From Bryobacteraceae bacterium (GTDB taxonomy: Bacteria; Acidobacteriota; Terriglobia; Bryobacterales; Bryobacteraceae): 64,000 nt of DNA. Numbering within the stretch: the first letter of the stretch is position 1; each line of letters begins with the position of its first letter. Shown here piece by piece: positions 9,042-16,494 of this stretch. The stretch covers positions 194,501 through 258,500 of the forward strand of contig JAWKHH010000002.1 of NCBI GenBank assembly GCA_041394945.1, written 5' to 3'. A model generated the notes under the pieces. It saw only the letters and a list, made by a program, of their open reading frames with translations. It had not been told where the DNA came from and made no database searches. The translations under genes and the position numbers were made by a program.

Positions 9042-9959
9042 GTGCGCATGTTTCCCCTGCTCGCGCTCGCCTTCCCGGAACTGGCCGCGCAGTTCTCGTA
9101 TGATTCGGCCTCGCCGCTCGACGTCGAACAGAAGCTGCTGTTCGAACGAGGCGGCGTCAAGGTCTTCGACATCACGTACGCGAGCCCGAAAAGCGGCCGC
9201 GTCACCGGATTCCTCACCGTTCCGGCCAAGCCTGGCAAGTATCCGGGACTCGTCTTCGGCCACTGGGGGCCAGGCAATCGGACCGAGTTCCTGCCGGAAG
9301 CGCAGATCTACGCGCGCGCCGGCGCGGTCTGCGTGATGATCGACTATCCGTGGACCCGCCCGGCGCCATGGCACGCCGACGCCGACGACGTCGACGAGCC
9401 CGAAAAAGCCGTGGCGCTGCAGATTCAGGCCGTCGTCGACTTGCGGCGCGCCGTGGACCTGCTCGCCGCTCACCCGGCCGTGGACGCGTCGCGCCTCGGC
9501 TACATCGGCCACTCCTACGGCGCACAGTTCGGCGGGATTCTCTCGGCGGTGGAGAAGCGGCTGAAGGCGGTGGTGCTGATGGCCGGCGTTCCGGACGAAT
9601 CTTTCCTCCTCGCCGCCACACAGCCGGGAGTGGTTCGCTGGCGGGAACGCACCGGTATCGACAAGATCAAGGCGGCCCTGGTTATCCTGCGGCGCACGGC
9701 GGCGGTCGAATATGTGCCGCACGCGGCCTCGCCTCTGCTCTTCCAGTTCGCGCGCCACGAGGTGAACTACGGAGCCGCGCAGATGGAGCGCTTCGCGAAC
9801 GCCGCGCCGGCGTCGAAGGAAGTGCTGTGGTACGACACCGGACACGAACTGAACGATCCCCGCGCGCTGGCGGACCGCGTCCGCTGGATTGGACGGCAAC
9901 TGCGCATCCGGCGGTTGACAAATCGGCGGCTGGGCAGCATACTCTCCTTAGACAACTGA
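9042..9959 (+). CDS. Exported alpha/beta hydrolase
   Basis: This 305-residue protein has a short signal-like N-terminus (LLALAFPELAAQ) and an alpha/beta hydrolase fold of dienelactone-hydrolase or acetyl-xylan-esterase type. The nucleophile elbow is GHSYG, an HWGPG stretch may form the oxyanion hole, and the likely catalytic His is in DTGHELND. Ester or peptide substrates are possible. Start is GTG 9042 or ATG 9048. The last codons (9915-9959) overlap a strong promoter for the next gene, and the stop falls inside the spacer of an operator-like palindrome. Confidence 0.8.
   Translation: MRMFPLLALAFPELAAQFSYDSASPLDVEQKLLFERGGVKVFDITYASPKSGRVTGFLTVPAKPGKYPGLVFGHWGPGNRTEFLPEAQIYARAGAVCVMIDYPWTRPAPWHADADDVDEPEKAVALQIQAVVDLRRAVDLLAAHPAVDASRLGYIGHSYGAQFGGILSAVEKRLKAVVLMAGVPDESFLLAATQPGVVRWRERTGIDKIKAALVILRRTAAVEYVPHAASPLLFQFARHEVNYGAAQMERFANAAPASKEVLWYDTGHELNDPRALADRVRWIGRQLRIRRLTNRRLGSILSLDN
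9915..9943 (+). promoter_or_regulatory. Sigma-70-type promoter for padR-ADOP
   Basis: TTGACA at 9915-9920 and CATACT at 9938-9943 are separated by exactly 17 bases. The promoter lies within the 3' end of the upstream hydrolase gene and points at the padR start at 9985. It is the best promoter match I found in the window. Confidence 0.75.
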
Positions 9960-9977
9960 GTACTAAGATGTCTAAGG
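9946..9977. promoter_or_regulatory. Palindromic operator, probable PadR site
   Basis: CCTTAGACA (9946-9954) and TGTCTAAGG (9969-9977) are perfect 9-base arms around a 14-base spacer. The left arm starts just after the -10 box and covers the likely transcription start; the right arm overlaps the AAGGA ribosome-binding site of padR. PadR proteins are known to bind inverted repeats near their own promoters, so autorepression is the natural reading. Confidence 0.65.
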
Positions 9978-9984
9978 AAACCCC

Positions 9985-10314
9985 GTGGGAAAGAACGATT
10001 CGTTACAAGGTTCGCTCGAACTTCTGATCCTCAAGGTGCTGTCGCGCCAGCCTTCCCTCCACGGCTATGCGCTGATGACGGCCATCCGAGGCGCGTCCGG
10101 CGAGGTGCTGCGCGTGGAGGAGGGCTCGCTCTACCCGGCCCTGCACCGGCTCGAGGAACAGGGCGCGATCAAAGCGCAGTGGGTGGAGCGCGACGGCGGG
10201 CGCCGTTCCCGGGTCTACGCGCTCTCCGCCGCGGGGAAGAAACGCCTGGCGGCGGAAGAGGATCGCTGGCGGTCTACTTCGGCGGCGATCCTGCGGGTGC
10301 TGGAGGCGATGTGA
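9985..10314 (+). CDS. PadR-family transcriptional regulator
   Basis: The 109-residue protein is a compact winged-helix regulator of the PadR subfamily that is typically paired with acidobacterial orphan permeases. It shows LELLILKVLSRQPSLHGYAL, VEEGSLYPALHRLEEQGAI and RRSRVYALSAAGKKRL, the standard PadR helix-turn-helix and wing. It starts at GTG 9985 with AAGGA 6 bases upstream. The stop is one base before the permease start, so both proteins come from one mRNA. The palindrome at 9946-9977 probably makes it autoregulated; the inducer is unknown. Confidence 0.9.
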   Translation: MGKNDSLQGSLELLILKVLSRQPSLHGYALMTAIRGASGEVLRVEEGSLYPALHRLEEQGAIKAQWVERDGGRRSRVYALSAAGKKRLAAEEDRWRSTSAAILRVLEAM

Positions 10315-10315
10315 C

Positions 10316-12979
10316 GTGGGCTGGATGACGCGCGTCCGCAACGTATTCCGCCCGGCGCGGTTGCGAGCGGAGATCGACGAGGAACTCGCCTCGCACATCG
10401 CGGCGGCGGCCGAGGATGGCCGGAATCCCTCCGAAGCCGCCCGGGCTCTCGGGCCGGCTTTGCGGTTGCGCGAGGAATCGATGGATGCGCGGATGGCGAC
10501 GTGGCTCGAGTCCCTGGTGCGGGACACGGTTTTCGCGCTTCGCCAGTTGCGGCGCCGCCGCGTTGCCACCGCCGCTGCCGTCGTATCGCTGGCGCTGGCC
10601 GTCGGCGCGGTAACCTCGGCGTTCCGTCTCATTGATGCCCTGCTGCTGCGCCCCCTGCCGGTGACGGATCCGGCGTCGCTCTACGTGGTCAATTACTCGA
10701 TCGTGAATGCGGATGGAGAGCCCGGGGATGGAGACAGCTTCTCCTACCCGCTGTTCCGCGACATGCGCGAAGCGGCGGCGGATGTGGCGGCGCTGATGGT
10801 GGTGAGCTATCCGGGCCGAATCGACATCACCTTCGGTGGCGACGATGCGATGGAGAAGGCGCATCGGCAATGGGTCTCGGGGACCTACTTCGGCCTGCTC
10901 GGACTCAAGCCCGCCGCCGGCCGCCTCCTCACCGGGGCCGACGACCGTATGCCCGGCGCGCATCCGGTGGCCGTGATCAGCCACGACTTCTGGACCCGCC
11001 GTTTCGGGCGCGATCCGAAGGCCGTGGGCCGGACATTTCGCATCGGAGACGCGGTGTACGAAATCGTCGGCGTCTGCGAACCGGCGTTCACGGGAACTGA
11101 ACCCGGCACGGTGACGGAACTGTTCATTCCGGCCATGCAGAATGAGCGGTCGATCGCCAGTTCCCACTGGAACTGGATCCGCATCTGGGCGAGGGCGAAA
11201 AACGGAACGCCATCGCACCGGATCCGCCAACCGCTGCAGGCGGTGCTAACCGCGCGGCGCCGCGCGGAGATCGCCGATTGGGCGGCCGGAACTCCGCAAC
11301 CAGTGATTGATCAGTACGTGAGCTCCAAGTTGAGCCTGGTGCCGGCCGCCGCGGGCGTTTCCGCCACCCAGAAGCGATACCGCCAGCCGCTGCTGATCCT
11401 GGGGGCGGTGGTGTTCCTCGTCCTGCTGATCGCGTGCGCGAACGTGGCGAACCTGCTCACCGCGCAGGCGGCCTCGCGCGAAAAGGAGATGGCGCTGCGC
11501 GTGTCGATCGGCGCCGGGCGGGCCCGCCTGGTGCAGTTGATGCTGATCGAATGCATGCTCATGGCCGCCGCGGCCACCGCTGCCGGAGGAATATTCGCGT
11601 GGTGGGCCGCTCCGTTTGTCACCGGAATGATCAATCCGCCGGACAACCCGGTGCGGCTCGTCCTTCCCGCGGACTGGCGCGTGCTCGGGTTCGCGGCGCT
11701 TCTGGCCGTTTGTGTCACGTTGCTGTTCGGGCTCGCTCCCTCATTGCGCGCCTCGGCTGTTCAGCCGGTGGGGGCGCTGAAAGGCGGCATCGATCCCCAT
11801 TCCCGAAGGCGGCTGATGAACGCACTCGTCGCCGCGCAGGTGGCCTTCTGCTTTGTGGTCCATTTCGTTACGGGATTGTTCGTGGCCAGCTATGACCGTC
11901 TTTCCCACCAGCCCACCGGATTTCGGAGCGACGGAGTGCTCCTGCTTGAGACGGTGGCGCGCGGAAAGGATCTGCCTGCGGACGCCTGGAATCAGGCAGC
12001 CGCGCGGCTGCGGGACACGCCCGGCATCGAATCGGCATCGTATGCGAGTTGGGGGTTGATGGCCGGCAGCAGCATGATGTCGTCGGTTCGCGTGCCGGGG
12101 CGCCGGCCCGATGCGCGCTCGCCTTACGGACTCGGCGTGTCGCCAGGGTGGATCGAAACGATGGGGATCGAACTGATCGATGGGCGGGACTTGCATCCCG
12201 AAGACCGTGCTTCGTCGGTGGGCGAGCAGCGCCAGGTCACCGAAGGGCGAGTGCTCGTGAACGAAGCGTTCGCGCGAAAATACTTCGACGGCCGCAATCC
12301 CGTGGGGCTCACCTTCCAGATCCTCGGCCGGTTCAATATCCCGGTGCGCAACACGATCGTGGGTTACGTGCGGGACGCCAAATACGATCGGATGCGGGAG
12401 GAGTTTCGGCCAACGTTCTATACGCCGTTTCGCGGCGGCGAATGGGGTACGTTCGTGGTGCGAAGGGCCGGAGGGCCGGCCTCCGCCGTGGATGCCCTCC
12501 GGCGCGCCGTGCATGAGGCGCGCCCCGAGTTGCGGGTGTCGAACGTCGCGGAGCAAAGCGAACTGGTGGCCCGCCAGACCCTGCGGGAAAGGCTGCTGGC
12601 GACGCTCTCGTCCTTCTTTGCCGGAGTCGCGCTGCTGCTTGCGGCGGTGGGGCTCTACGGCGTGCTGAACTACGCGGTGGTGCAGCGCCGGCGCGAGATC
12701 GGGATCCGGATCGCGCTGGGGGCGCGCACGGGCGACGTTGCGCGGCACGTGTCGGCGGAGGTGTTCGCGATGCTGCTCTTGGGGTCCGCGATTGGACTCG
12801 GCGCCGGGCTGGCGAGTGAGCGATTGGTCGCGAGCCTGCTGTTCGAAGTGGCCGGAAGAGAACCGCTGCTGCTGCTCACTCCGCTGGCGACGATGCTCGC
12901 CGCGGCGATGTTGGCGGCGCTGCCTCCGGTGATGCGGGCCAGCCGCACCGATCCCGCCAACGCGTTGCGCGCCGAGTGA
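10316..12979 (+). CDS. ADOP-family ABC transporter permease (MacB/FtsX-like)
   Basis: This 887-residue membrane protein carries an N-terminal helical region typical of acidobacterial duplicated orphan permeases, a first transmembrane helix near residues 80-105 (a MacB-like extracytoplasmic domain follows), FtsX-type membrane blocks around 360-480 and a second MacB/FtsX unit ending near the C-terminus. Such proteins are internal duplications of MacB-type permeases and are often encoded without an ATPase, as here. They may export small molecules, lipids or peptides or act mechanically; the substrate is unknown. Start is GTG 10316, one base after padR. The gene converges on a PQQ-propeller gene with a single base between the two stop codons. 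Confidence 0.88.
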   Translation: MGWMTRVRNVFRPARLRAEIDEELASHIAAAAEDGRNPSEAARALGPALRLREESMDARMATWLESLVRDTVFALRQLRRRRVATAAAVVSLALAVGAVTSAFRLIDALLLRPLPVTDPASLYVVNYSIVNADGEPGDGDSFSYPLFRDMREAAADVAALMVVSYPGRIDITFGGDDAMEKAHRQWVSGTYFGLLGLKPAAGRLLTGADDRMPGAHPVAVISHDFWTRRFGRDPKAVGRTFRIGDAVYEIVGVCEPAFTGTEPGTVTELFIPAMQNERSIASSHWNWIRIWARAKNGTPSHRIRQPLQAVLTARRRAEIADWAAGTPQPVIDQYVSSKLSLVPAAAGVSATQKRYRQPLLILGAVVFLVLLIACANVANLLTAQAASREKEMALRVSIGAGRARLVQLMLIECMLMAAAATAAGGIFAWWAAPFVTGMINPPDNPVRLVLPADWRVLGFAALLAVCVTLLFGLAPSLRASAVQPVGALKGGIDPHSRRRLMNALVAAQVAFCFVVHFVTGLFVASYDRLSHQPTGFRSDGVLLLETVARGKDLPADAWNQAAARLRDTPGIESASYASWGLMAGSSMMSSVRVPGRRPDARSPYGLGVSPGWIETMGIELIDGRDLHPEDRASSVGEQRQVTEGRVLVNEAFARKYFDGRNPVGLTFQILGRFNIPVRNTIVGYVRDAKYDRMREEFRPTFYTPFRGGEWGTFVVRRAGGPASAVDALRRAVHEARPELRVSNVAEQSELVARQTLRERLLATLSSFFAGVALLLAAVGLYGVLNYAVVQRRREIGIRIALGARTGDVARHVSAEVFAMLLLGSAIGLGAGLASERLVASLLFEVAGREPLLLLTPLATMLAAAMLAALPPVMRASRTDPANALRAE

Positions 12980-12980
12980 A

Positions 12981-14402
12981 TCAGTCCCCGTTGCCGATCG
13001 CGTAGAGCGCCGAGTGCGTGCGCAGGTAGATCTTGCCGTCGACAATGGCCGGTGTTGCGTGAACGGAGTCGTTGAAGTCGTTGATGTGGACCACTTCCCA
13101 TTCCGCGCCCGGCTTGATCACCGCCGCCTTGCCTTCCTCGGAGATCGTGAAGATCTTGCCGTCCGCCCCCAGCGGAGACGTGAAGTACGCGCCCGGCGCG
13201 CCGGTGATGCGGCCCTGCTTGAGCACGTTGCCCGTTTTCGGATCGAGCGCGGTGAGGATGCCGCCATCCTTGCACAGATAGAGCACGCCCTTGTACAGCA
13301 GCGGCGATGGCACGTTGGGCAGGCTCTTGCTGTAGCGCCAGAGCGTATTCTTCTCGGTCATGTCGCCCTTGCCGCCGAGCTTGAACGCATTCACCCCGTT
13401 CACCACCGAGCGCTTCGATTGATACAGCTTCCAGTCGCGTTCCTCAATGGCGCCGGAGAGATCGAGATCCACCGAATCCCACGCCTTGGCGAGTTTCTGA
13501 ATCGTCATCTCAGCCTTCTGAACCTTGCCGTCGCTGTTCTTGTCCATCTGCTTCAGGATCTCGGCGAACTCGGGGACCGTCTCCTGCTGCCCGGGATCGG
13601 CCTCGCCGGCCCAGCCCAGCACGTAGATGTTCTCGTCGTCCATCACCGGCGTGGGCTTCAGTTGCCATGTGAGGCCGCGCACGTACCAGACCTCTTTGCC
13701 CGTCGCCACCTCGTACGCCACCAGACGGTAGGAACCTGCCAGCAGCACCTGCAGCGGACCGCCGTCCTTGGGCCGATACAACACTGGCGTCGAAAAGCCG
13801 CGCGTAAAATCGGGCCGCTCCACGCGCCACGCCACCTTGCCGGTGTCCTTGTGCACGGCCACGAAGAACGATCCGCTTTCCTGGTCGCAGGGCTGCAGGA
13901 TCAAATCGCCCGCGAGGATCGGCGTTGCCGCCTGGCCCATCGGGTTGTTGAACGGACCCAGCGGAAGCCGCCACCGCTCGTTGCCGTCCGGACCGTAAGA
14001 AAGCATCCCGAAGTCCGTGAAGAACACGTAGACGTTGCGGCCGTCGCTTGCCGCGCTCGGCGAGGTGGGCGAGTTCGATTCGTGCAGTTTCTCCACCCGC
14101 GGCCGCGGCGCTTCCCGGCGCCAGACGACCTTGCCCGTCTGCCGGTCCAACGCGAACGTGAAGATCTTGCCGTCCTCGAATCCGGTGAGGTAGATGCGAT
14201 CGCCCACCACGACAGGCGAGGAATGGCCCGGCGGGAGGGGCGTCTTCCAAATGACGTTCTTCTCCGGGCCGAACTCGGTCGGGAGGTTCGTCACTTCGGC
14301 GACGCCGGAGGAGTTGTGGCCGCGGAAGGTCGGCCAGTCCCCGGCCTGGAGTGCGAATGCGGACACCAATACAGCGGCGAGGAATTTCATGATGCCCGCC
14401 AT
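12981..14402 (-). CDS. Exported PQQ-type beta-propeller with EF-hand insert
   Basis: This 473-residue protein has a signal peptide (MKFLAAVLVSAFALQAG) and propeller blades with DRQTGKVVW, HKDTGKVAW and ATGKEVW turns, as in PQQ-dehydrogenase-like repeat proteins. Two calcium-binding EF-hand loops (DKNSDGKVQKAE and DLDLSGAIEERD, around residues 285-330) are inserted between blades. A related propeller at 20882 lacks this insert. The conserved residues of true PQQ dehydrogenases are not obvious, so I would not assign an enzyme activity. Start is ATG 14402 or 14390; the latter begins directly with the signal peptide. Confidence 0.8.
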   Translation of the reverse strand: MAGIMKFLAAVLVSAFALQAGDWPTFRGHNSSGVAEVTNLPTEFGPEKNVIWKTPLPPGHSSPVVVGDRIYLTGFEDGKIFTFALDRQTGKVVWRREAPRPRVEKLHESNSPTSPSAASDGRNVYVFFTDFGMLSYGPDGNERWRLPLGPFNNPMGQAATPILAGDLILQPCDQESGSFFVAVHKDTGKVAWRVERPDFTRGFSTPVLYRPKDGGPLQVLLAGSYRLVAYEVATGKEVWYVRGLTWQLKPTPVMDDENIYVLGWAGEADPGQQETVPEFAEILKQMDKNSDGKVQKAEMTIQKLAKAWDSVDLDLSGAIEERDWKLYQSKRSVVNGVNAFKLGGKGDMTEKNTLWRYSKSLPNVPSPLLYKGVLYLCKDGGILTALDPKTGNVLKQGRITGAPGAYFTSPLGADGKIFTISEEGKAAVIKPGAEWEVVHINDFNDSVHATPAIVDGKIYLRTHSALYAIGNGD

Positions 14403-14424
14403 TCTACCAGAGGGCGGGGAGCCC

Positions 14425-15330
14425 CTACTGGCCGGACTGCCGTTCTTGCGAGCGGTGGCACATGGCGGCTGGCCACTCGATCTTGGCCGCGAAGTTGTAG
14501 CGGAGGAAGTAACGGTCGAGAACGGCGTTGTTCAGGCACGACACGATCATCATGTCGCTCTTCTTGAGCGCCGGGGCCACGTCCACGACCTTTTCGAATC
14601 GGATGAAATCGGGCCAGTCGCCCTCGAACCGGAAAGGCCATCCGCGGGCCAGGTGCGATTCCTGTGACTGCCGTCCGTAATCGTGAAGCTTTTGCCAGGT
14701 GGCGCGATTGTAGGCTTCGAGCGTCATCCAGTCCGCCTTCATGCGCTCGTGCTCCACATCGCCGTCGTCGGGCGCGATCGGCAGACCTTTCCAATCCCAG
14801 GGCATCGTGCCATGCTTGCCCCATTGCGCCACCACGCGGACGGGGCCCGTGCTCTCGTGGGGCGCCTCAATGATCCGGCCGTGAAAGTAGGTGTACGCGC
14901 GAATCACGCGCGTGCGGCCTTCGTTCAACTGCACCCACATTACCTCATGGTCGGAAGGGTCGTTGTCGTCGGGGAAATCGATGTCGTCTTCCCAGAAGAC
15001 GTGATACGCGATCCAGCGGCCGTTCGGGTGGATGACGGCGACGGCGTCCTTGAGCGGGAACGGGTCGCGCGGGTGTGTGTAGAAGTGAGGCGCGAAGCGA
15101 AGGATCAATGCACGCTCGGCCGCGTTCGGCTGGCGCGGCGCGGCATTATCGAGAGCTTCGTCATAAGCGGTGCTTGCATCTTTCAGACGGCGGTCCTCGT
15201 GCGCCTCCAAGGCTTCGCGGTTCGCTTCGATCGCTTCCAGGGAATCGCACATGCACGGCGGCATGGGCTCCTGACGAAGCGCCGCGTCGGGCGCCATCGC
15301 CAGGCAGCATCCCAGCAATAGACTACGCAT
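14425..15330 (-). CDS. Exported protein of unknown function
   Basis: This 301-residue protein starts with a signal peptide (MRSLLLGCCLAMA). I prefer ATG 15330 over the TTG 15 bases upstream. After a helical, charged segment, the body contains RFAPHFYTHPRDPF, a DIDFPDD/SDHEVMWV acidic-histidine stretch and WPAAMC near the end. The pattern weakly recalls VPS62- or necrosis-inducing-like folds (YxHP plus DHE/DWE), but I cannot assign a family. Nine cysteine or histidine positions could form disulfides or a metal site. It ends 22 bases before the PQQ-propeller start and is on the same strand, so it may lead that operon. Confidence 0.6.
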   Translation of the reverse strand: MRSLLLGCCLAMAPDAALRQEPMPPCMCDSLEAIEANREALEAHEDRRLKDASTAYDEALDNAAPRQPNAAERALILRFAPHFYTHPRDPFPLKDAVAVIHPNGRWIAYHVFWEDDIDFPDDNDPSDHEVMWVQLNEGRTRVIRAYTYFHGRIIEAPHESTGPVRVVAQWGKHGTMPWDWKGLPIAPDDGDVEHERMKADWMTLEAYNRATWQKLHDYGRQSQESHLARGWPFRFEGDWPDFIRFEKVVDVAPALKKSDMMIVSCLNNAVLDRYFLRYNFAAKIEWPAAMCHRSQERQSGQ

Positions 15331-15366
15331 AGATTCAGGGCCCAACGGGCCGCTCGGTCATGCCGC

Positions 15367-15543
15367 TCAGGTGAACCGGCCGGAGCCGCCGCCGCAACCG
15401 GCGGTGGCGAATGCCGAGAGGAGCCGCTCTACTTTCTGGGACGCGCAGCGGGGACACGCAAGGCCGGTGTCGGCTTCCGACATCCGGCGAAGCTGTTCAT
15501 ATTTTTCGCCACACTCCTGGCAGCGGTATTCGTACATCGGCAT
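15367..15543 (-). CDS. FmdB-like zinc-ribbon protein
   Basis: A 58-residue reading frame starts MPMYEYRCQECGEKYEQL and continues with CPRCAS and VERLLSAF, the classical FmdB/CxxC_CxxC regulatory zinc-ribbon pattern. A glycine-rich tail GCGGGSG follows, also common in this family. GGAAG lies upstream of the ATG. These proteins are thought to bind zinc and are often conserved, but their role is not established. The gene stands 37 bases upstream of the unknown exported gene on the same strand. Confidence 0.85.
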   Translation of the reverse strand: MPMYEYRCQECGEKYEQLRRMSEADTGLACPRCASQKVERLLSAFATAGCGGGSGRFT

Positions 15544-15566
15544 GAGTTCACTTCCATGCTAGCGCG

Positions 15567-15601
15567 AAACAAAAGCGCCGGCCATCAAGGACCGGCGCTT
15601 T
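15567..15601 (-). terminator. Intrinsic terminator of PEP-CTERM gene
   Basis: AAAGCGCCGG (15572-15581) and CCGGCGCTTT (15592-15601) form a perfect 10-base stem around a 10-base loop. On the minus strand the stem runs into TTTTGTTT, so it fits termination of the PEP-CTERM transcript, 115 bases past its stop. It also insulates the zinc-ribbon gene. Confidence 0.75.
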
Positions 15602-15715
15602 CTTAAGGAATTCGCGCGAAACAGGCTCGGCTTGGTCGCAGGGTGAATCTCCGGCAGGGTGGAACCGCGCCGGAGCGGTCTTGCGCTTCTGGAGAGGGCC
15701 GCGTCGTGGTATCGG

Positions 15716-16384
15716 CTAGCGGCGAAAACGGCGCCACGCCACCGGCACGAGTCCGGCCAGAACCAGCGCCCACGTGCCTGGCTCCGGTACTTGACCGGGG
15801 TCGCGGGCGAGTCCGAACGTGCCCACCGTGAAGCCGTTCCAGTTCTCGTTGGTGAGGCTGGTCCAGGTGATTGACGACACCGCGCCCGTGAAGCGGATCA
15901 CGCCGTGCGGTTCGCCTGACCCGTTGAGCTGGTAAATGCCAGCGGACGGATTGGTCTTGGTGAGGGTGCCGGCGCCCCAAAATCCGCCAATCCCGTTGCC
16001 GCTCACGATCTCGAAATCCTGATTGAAGCTGTAGCCGTTGCCGTTGAGGCTCACGATCGCGAAAAACAGGTTGTCGACAGGTTGCGAGAAGGTCAGCGTC
16101 TTCGAGCCCGTTTGGGACAAGGCGATAATGTCGCTGGCCGGCGGAGCGTTGTCGACCGTTGGGCTGAGGTACGGCGCGTCCGGGCTCCAGTAGTTGGCGC
16201 CCGCGCCCGTGATGATAAAGGCGATTTCACCGGTGTACGCGACGTTCACCGTGGTCAACCCGATGTTCAGAACACCAGTGGCCGACCCATTGGTTCCCGC
16301 AGTGCCGCTCGTCCAGTCCACCCAGTTGACCGGGGCCGCCACCAGGCTGCCCGCCGCAAAGGCGAGACAGAACAATGGTTTCAT
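15716..16384 (-). CDS. PEP-CTERM sorted secreted protein
   Basis: This 222-residue protein has a signal peptide (MKPLFCLAFAAGSLVAA), a beta-rich body with many Asn, Gly, Ser and Thr residues, and a C-terminal sorting tail: VPEPGTWALVLAGLVPVAWRRFRR is the proline-glutamate-proline motif, hydrophobic segment and arginine cluster recognised by exosortases. The protein is therefore processed at the membrane and released or anchored outside, often with extracellular polysaccharide. A strong AGGAGGAGA site precedes the ATG. No exosortase is in this window. Its own function is unknown. Confidence 0.88.
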   Translation of the reverse strand: MKPLFCLAFAAGSLVAAPVNWVDWTSGTAGTNGSATGVLNIGLTTVNVAYTGEIAFIITGAGANYWSPDAPYLSPTVDNAPPASDIIALSQTGSKTLTFSQPVDNLFFAIVSLNGNGYSFNQDFEIVSGNGIGGFWGAGTLTKTNPSAGIYQLNGSGEPHGVIRFTGAVSSITWTSLTNENWNGFTVGTFGLARDPGQVPEPGTWALVLAGLVPVAWRRFRR

Positions 16385-16494
16385 GAGATTCTCCTCCTAT
16401 AGACGTACAGGTACTACACCTCACGGGTTACTGCTGATGACAAGCTGCGGCAATACCCACGACTGAGGGTGGATGGGGTGTTAACTTGAACAAA

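Noticed and set aside
7451..9277. 608-residue antisense open frame across msrA and the hydroxyacid dehydrogenase
   Set aside because: It is the complement of two clear genes in high-GC DNA, with no family motifs or signal peptide.
15603..15980. 125-residue frame past the PEP-CTERM gene
   Set aside because: Overlaps the PEP-CTERM gene in another frame and has no homology-like features.
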